Shown: positions 62,064 through 64,000 of the stretch, in pieces | Layout: each line of letters starts with the position of its first letter | Numbering within the stretch: position 1 is the stretch's first letter | Source of the DNA: Anaerosacchariphilus hominis | GTDB taxonomy: Bacteria; Bacillota; Clostridia; Lachnospirales; Lachnospiraceae | Assembly (NCBI RefSeq): GCF_014290175.1 | Contig: NZ_JACOOR010000002.1 | Location: 248,001 to 312,000, forward strand | Length of the DNA stretch: 64,000 bases | Reading direction: 5' to 3' | Position numbers and translations under genes: made by a program | The notes under the pieces: generated by a model | What the model saw: the letters and a program-made list of their open reading frames with translations, nothing else | The model's database searches: none | Told to the model about the DNA's origin: nothing

Positions 62064-62137
62064 GGCGAGGTAGCTCAGTTGGCTAGAGCATGCGGTTCAT
62101 ACCCGCAGTGTCGGGGGTTCAAATCCCTTCCTCGCTA
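62064..62137 (+). tRNA. tRNA with CAT anticodon (Met elongator, or Ile2)
   Basis: 74 nt. Acceptor GGCGAGG/CCTCGCT with a G1-U72 wobble, anticodon stem TGCGG/CCGCA with loop TTCATAC (anticodon CAT), T-arm GGGGGTTCAAATCCCTT. The anticodon stem lacks the three G-C pairs of initiator tRNA, so it is an elongator Met tRNA, or an Ile tRNA whose C34 is changed to lysidine. CCA is not encoded. Confidence 0.92.
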
Positions 62138-62146
62138 CTAAGATTC

Positions 62147-62186
62147 AGACCCAAGAACGAAATTGTTCTTGGGTCTTTTGTTTTTT
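62147..62186 (+). terminator. Terminator of the tRNA pair
   Basis: AGACCCAAGAAC (62147-62158) pairs with GTTCTTGGGTCT (62165-62176), a perfect 12-bp stem, followed by TTTGTTTTTT. Confidence 0.95.
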
Positions 62187-62214
62187 ATATCTGTTTTATA
62201 TCCTTAGGAAAAGA

Positions 62215-62243
62215 TTGTTTCGGGACGATGGATGTATTATAAT
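62215..62243 (+). promoter_or_regulatory. Promoter of the 62300 gene
   Basis: TTGTTT (62215-62220), 17-bp spacer, TATAAT (62238-62243). Confidence 0.7.
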
Positions 62244-62299
62244 ATGGTCTGAGAAAGAAAACGTATCCTTTTAAAAAGAGAACAGGCAGGAGGACAGGA

Positions 62300-62788
62300 A
62301 TGGAACAGGTACGGCATGAGATTCCACCCCTTTATGATGCACACGCGAAGATTCTGATTCTGGGCAGTTTTCCGTCGGTCAAATCCCGGGAAGGCCATTT
62401 CTTCTATAACCATCCCCAGAACCGTTTCTGGCGGGTGCTGGCGGCTGTGACGGGAGAGGAGACGCCGGGGAGTATTCCCGAGAAACGGGCTTTCCTGTTA
62501 CGCAATGGTATCGCCCTCTGGGATGTGATAGCCAGCTGTGAGATCCAGGGTTCCAGCGACAGCAGTATTCGAAATGTGGTTCCCAATGACATCCGCCCCA
62601 TTCTGGAGACGGCGGATATCCGGCAGATCTATGTGAATGGCGGCACGGCGGAGAAGCTTTATAAGAAATATATTTTCCCGGTGACCGGCCGGACAGCGGT
62701 GCGGCTGCCCTCCACCAGCCCGGCTAATGCGGCCTGTTCCCTGGAAAAGCTCATGGAACAGTGGAAAACAGTAAATACTTATTTATAA
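62300..62788 (+). CDS. DNA-deoxyinosine glycosylase (UDG superfamily family 6)
   Basis: This 162-residue repair enzyme removes hypoxanthine (deaminated adenine) from DNA. The fold markers are LILGSFPSVKSRE at about 20-32, FFYNHPQNRFWRVL, GIALWDVIASCEIQGSSDSS and the second loop PSTSPAN at about 137. These match the family 6 (HDG) group, TIGR04274. AGGAGGACAG precedes the ATG. ispF follows after 34 bp. Confidence 0.88.
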   Translation: MEQVRHEIPPLYDAHAKILILGSFPSVKSREGHFFYNHPQNRFWRVLAAVTGEETPGSIPEKRAFLLRNGIALWDVIASCEIQGSSDSSIRNVVPNDIRPILETADIRQIYVNGGTAEKLYKKYIFPVTGRTAVRLPSTSPANAACSLEKLMEQWKTVNTYL

Positions 62789-62822
62789 AAGCCGGAATGG
62801 TTTCCGGAGAAAGAGGTAGAAC

Positions 62823-63362
62823 ATGCGGGTAGGAATGGGATATGACGTACACAGACTGGTGGAGGAGCGGAAGCTGATCCTGGGCGGCGTGGAGATTCCC
62901 TATGAGAAGGGACTTTTAGGCCACTCGGACGCGGACGTGCTGCTCCATGCCATTATGGACGCCCTTTTAGGCGCGGCGGCTCTGGGTGATATCGGTAAGC
63001 ATTTCCCGGATACAGATCCGGCCTATAAGGGCATCTCCAGCATAAAACTCCTGGAGCATGTGGGCAGGCTTCTGGAAGAAGAAAATTACGTGGTGGGAAA
63101 TATCGATGCTACCATCATCGCCCAGCGCCCAAAGATGGCGCCTCATATTCCTCAGATGCGCGCCAACGTGGCAAAGGCCCTTCAGATCGAAGAGAGCCAG
63201 GTGAATATCAAGGCCACCACGGAAGAGGGACTCGGCTTTACCGGCACCGGCGAGGGTATTTCTTCCCAGGCCATCTGCGCGCTGATTCCGGTGGCAAATT
63301 ACGCTTATGAGGACGTAATGCAGATGCCGAAGGGTTGTCCGGGATGCGGCTGCCAGAAGTAA
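62823..63362 (+). CDS. ispF: 2-C-methyl-D-erythritol 2,4-cyclodiphosphate synthase
   Basis: This MEP pathway enzyme closes the cyclic diphosphate. Metal ligands lie in GYDVHRL (Asp8, His10) and His42; [36 protein letters not shown] and [15 protein letters not shown] are standard. It has 179 residues, about 20 more than usual. The extra tail holds a Cys-rich end, [11 protein letters not shown], which could bind a metal. GAAAGAGGTAG precedes the ATG. With ispG at 43467 it is the second MEP gene in the window. Confidence 0.95.
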   Translation: MRVGMGYDVHRLVEERKLILGGVEIPYEKGLLGHSDADVLLHAIMDALLGAAALGDIGKHFPDTDPAYKGISSIKLLEHVGRLLEEENYVVGNIDATIIAQRPKMAPHIPQMRANVAKALQIEESQVNIKATTEEGLGFTGTGEGISSQAICALIPVANYAYEDVMQMPKGCPGCGCQK

Positions 63363-63413
63363 GAGCGTGAAGGAAGAAAAAAGCAGTATTCGGAAACAGA
63401 CGAGGTGAATGCT

Positions 63414-64000
63414 ATGGAACAGCACAGGCTGGAGCAAATGATAATTCGATACCTGAAGGATGAGGAGCGGGTACGTTCCCGGGCTCTTTATGACGAAGTG
63501 TTTGTGGAGGATGCGGACGCATTTTCCGGGCTTTATTATGAAATCAAAGCGCAGGACAATCAGATCCTGGTGGCGGAGGAGGACGGCTCCATCGTCTCCA
63601 TGCTGCACCTGAACCCCTACAGCTTCCGTTTCCGGGGCTCATCCATCCCGGCGGACTACATCGTGGCGGTGGCCACGAAGGTCACTTACCGCCATCAGGG
63701 TCTCATGCGGGCGCTGCTCACAAAGGCATTGGAGGACATGTGCGCAGAGGGACGTCCCTTTACCTTCCTGATGCCCGCTGACGAGGCCATCTATACACCC
63801 TTCGGTTTTCGTCTCATGGGAAATGACGACGAGGAGAGTCTGGCGGCCCTGACCACTGAGGAGCTTGCCCAGGACTATGATCTGTTTCCAGAAAAGGACG
63901 AATCATACCGGAAACGTCACATCGACTGGCCCGAGTGGGAGGCCACGCCCATGATGCTGCGCCTGGTGGACGCCGCGAAGTTTGTAGAGCGCATCGGCGC
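63414..64000 (+). CDS. GNAT family acetyltransferase, Eis-like (3' end cut off)
   Basis: The gene runs off the right edge after 195 codons. An acetyl-CoA-binding pattern ADYIVAVATKVTYRHQGLMRALLTKAL is at about 78-104, followed by FTFLMPADEAIYTPFGFRLM. This is the arrangement of Eis-like GNAT enzymes, which are about 400 residues with an SCP2-like end. The substrate is unknown. ACGAGGTGA lies before the ATG, and it follows ispF by 51 bp. Confidence 0.85.
   Translation, partial: MEQHRLEQMIIRYLKDEERVRSRALYDEVFVEDADAFSGLYYEIKAQDNQILVAEEDGSIVSMLHLNPYSFRFRGSSIPADYIVAVATKVTYRHQGLMRALLTKALEDMCAEGRPFTFLMPADEAIYTPFGFRLMGNDDEESLAALTTEELAQDYDLFPEKDESYRKRHIDWPEWEATPMMLRLVDAAKFVERIG

Overview
The window is a 64 kb chromosomal segment of a Gram-positive gut-type Clostridia, most likely a Lachnospiraceae member. 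The evidence is the SCIFF peptide/maturase pair next to a fused SecDF, PolC-type DNA polymerase III, HemZ beside HisS/AspS, a T-box before thrS, TIGR04086- and DUF1540-type proteins, and strong AGGAGG ribosome binding sites. Promoters are mostly sigma-A-like, with 16-18 bp spacers and TATAAT or TATACT boxes.

Layout. 1-4892: the end of an upstream gene, a DUF1540 protein, a TIGR04086 membrane protein on the minus strand, the 47-residue six-cysteine peptide scfA (1159-1302, easily missed because it is so short), its radical SAM maturase scfB, and secDF. 4973-18480: an accessory island between secDF and recJ. It holds a small Xre-like regulator and a tightly packed operon: SNF2-type helicase with an N-terminal PLD-like region, DUF4391 protein, HEPN/Abi-like protein, type III methyltransferase Mod, a DUF1016 (YhcG-like) PD-(D/E)XK nuclease and type III Res. 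An IS607-family element (serine recombinase TnpA plus intact TnpB) follows. The island is bounded by an imperfect 16-bp direct repeat, and recJ starts directly at its right edge.

18494-30947: the housekeeping block recJ, a membrane protein with a Cys-rich motif, apt, mscL (with an added zinc ribbon), rel, an MBL hydrolase, hemZ, an HD-GYP protein, hisS and aspS. 30951-44540: DUF1294, glyA, a MacB-like ABC exporter with a surface-anchored partner and an amidase, a metal-dependent amidohydrolase, tRNA-Gly, thyA-folA, ilvE, an FtsW-like SEDS protein and ispG. 44552-64000: polC, a complete liv branched-chain amino acid ABC operon, purA, a HAD hydrolase, a SEC-C protein, a YdcF protein, T-box-thrS, a VOC protein, nudC, tRNA-Val and tRNA-Met, a deoxyinosine glycosylase, ispF and a truncated GNAT gene.

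The best candidate for an undescribed system is the 5242-16430 operon, an enlarged type III restriction-modification system. It carries an extra SNF2/PLD helicase, an extra nuclease and a HEPN toxin-like gene, some joined by overlapping start/stop codons. Several regulatory RNA structures also stand out. These are a perfect 14-bp hairpin that buries the ribosome binding site of the HD-GYP gene (27196-27234), 5'-proximal hairpins in front of apt and purA, a structured ilvE leader, a paired palindromic repeat before glyA, and a Thr T-box.
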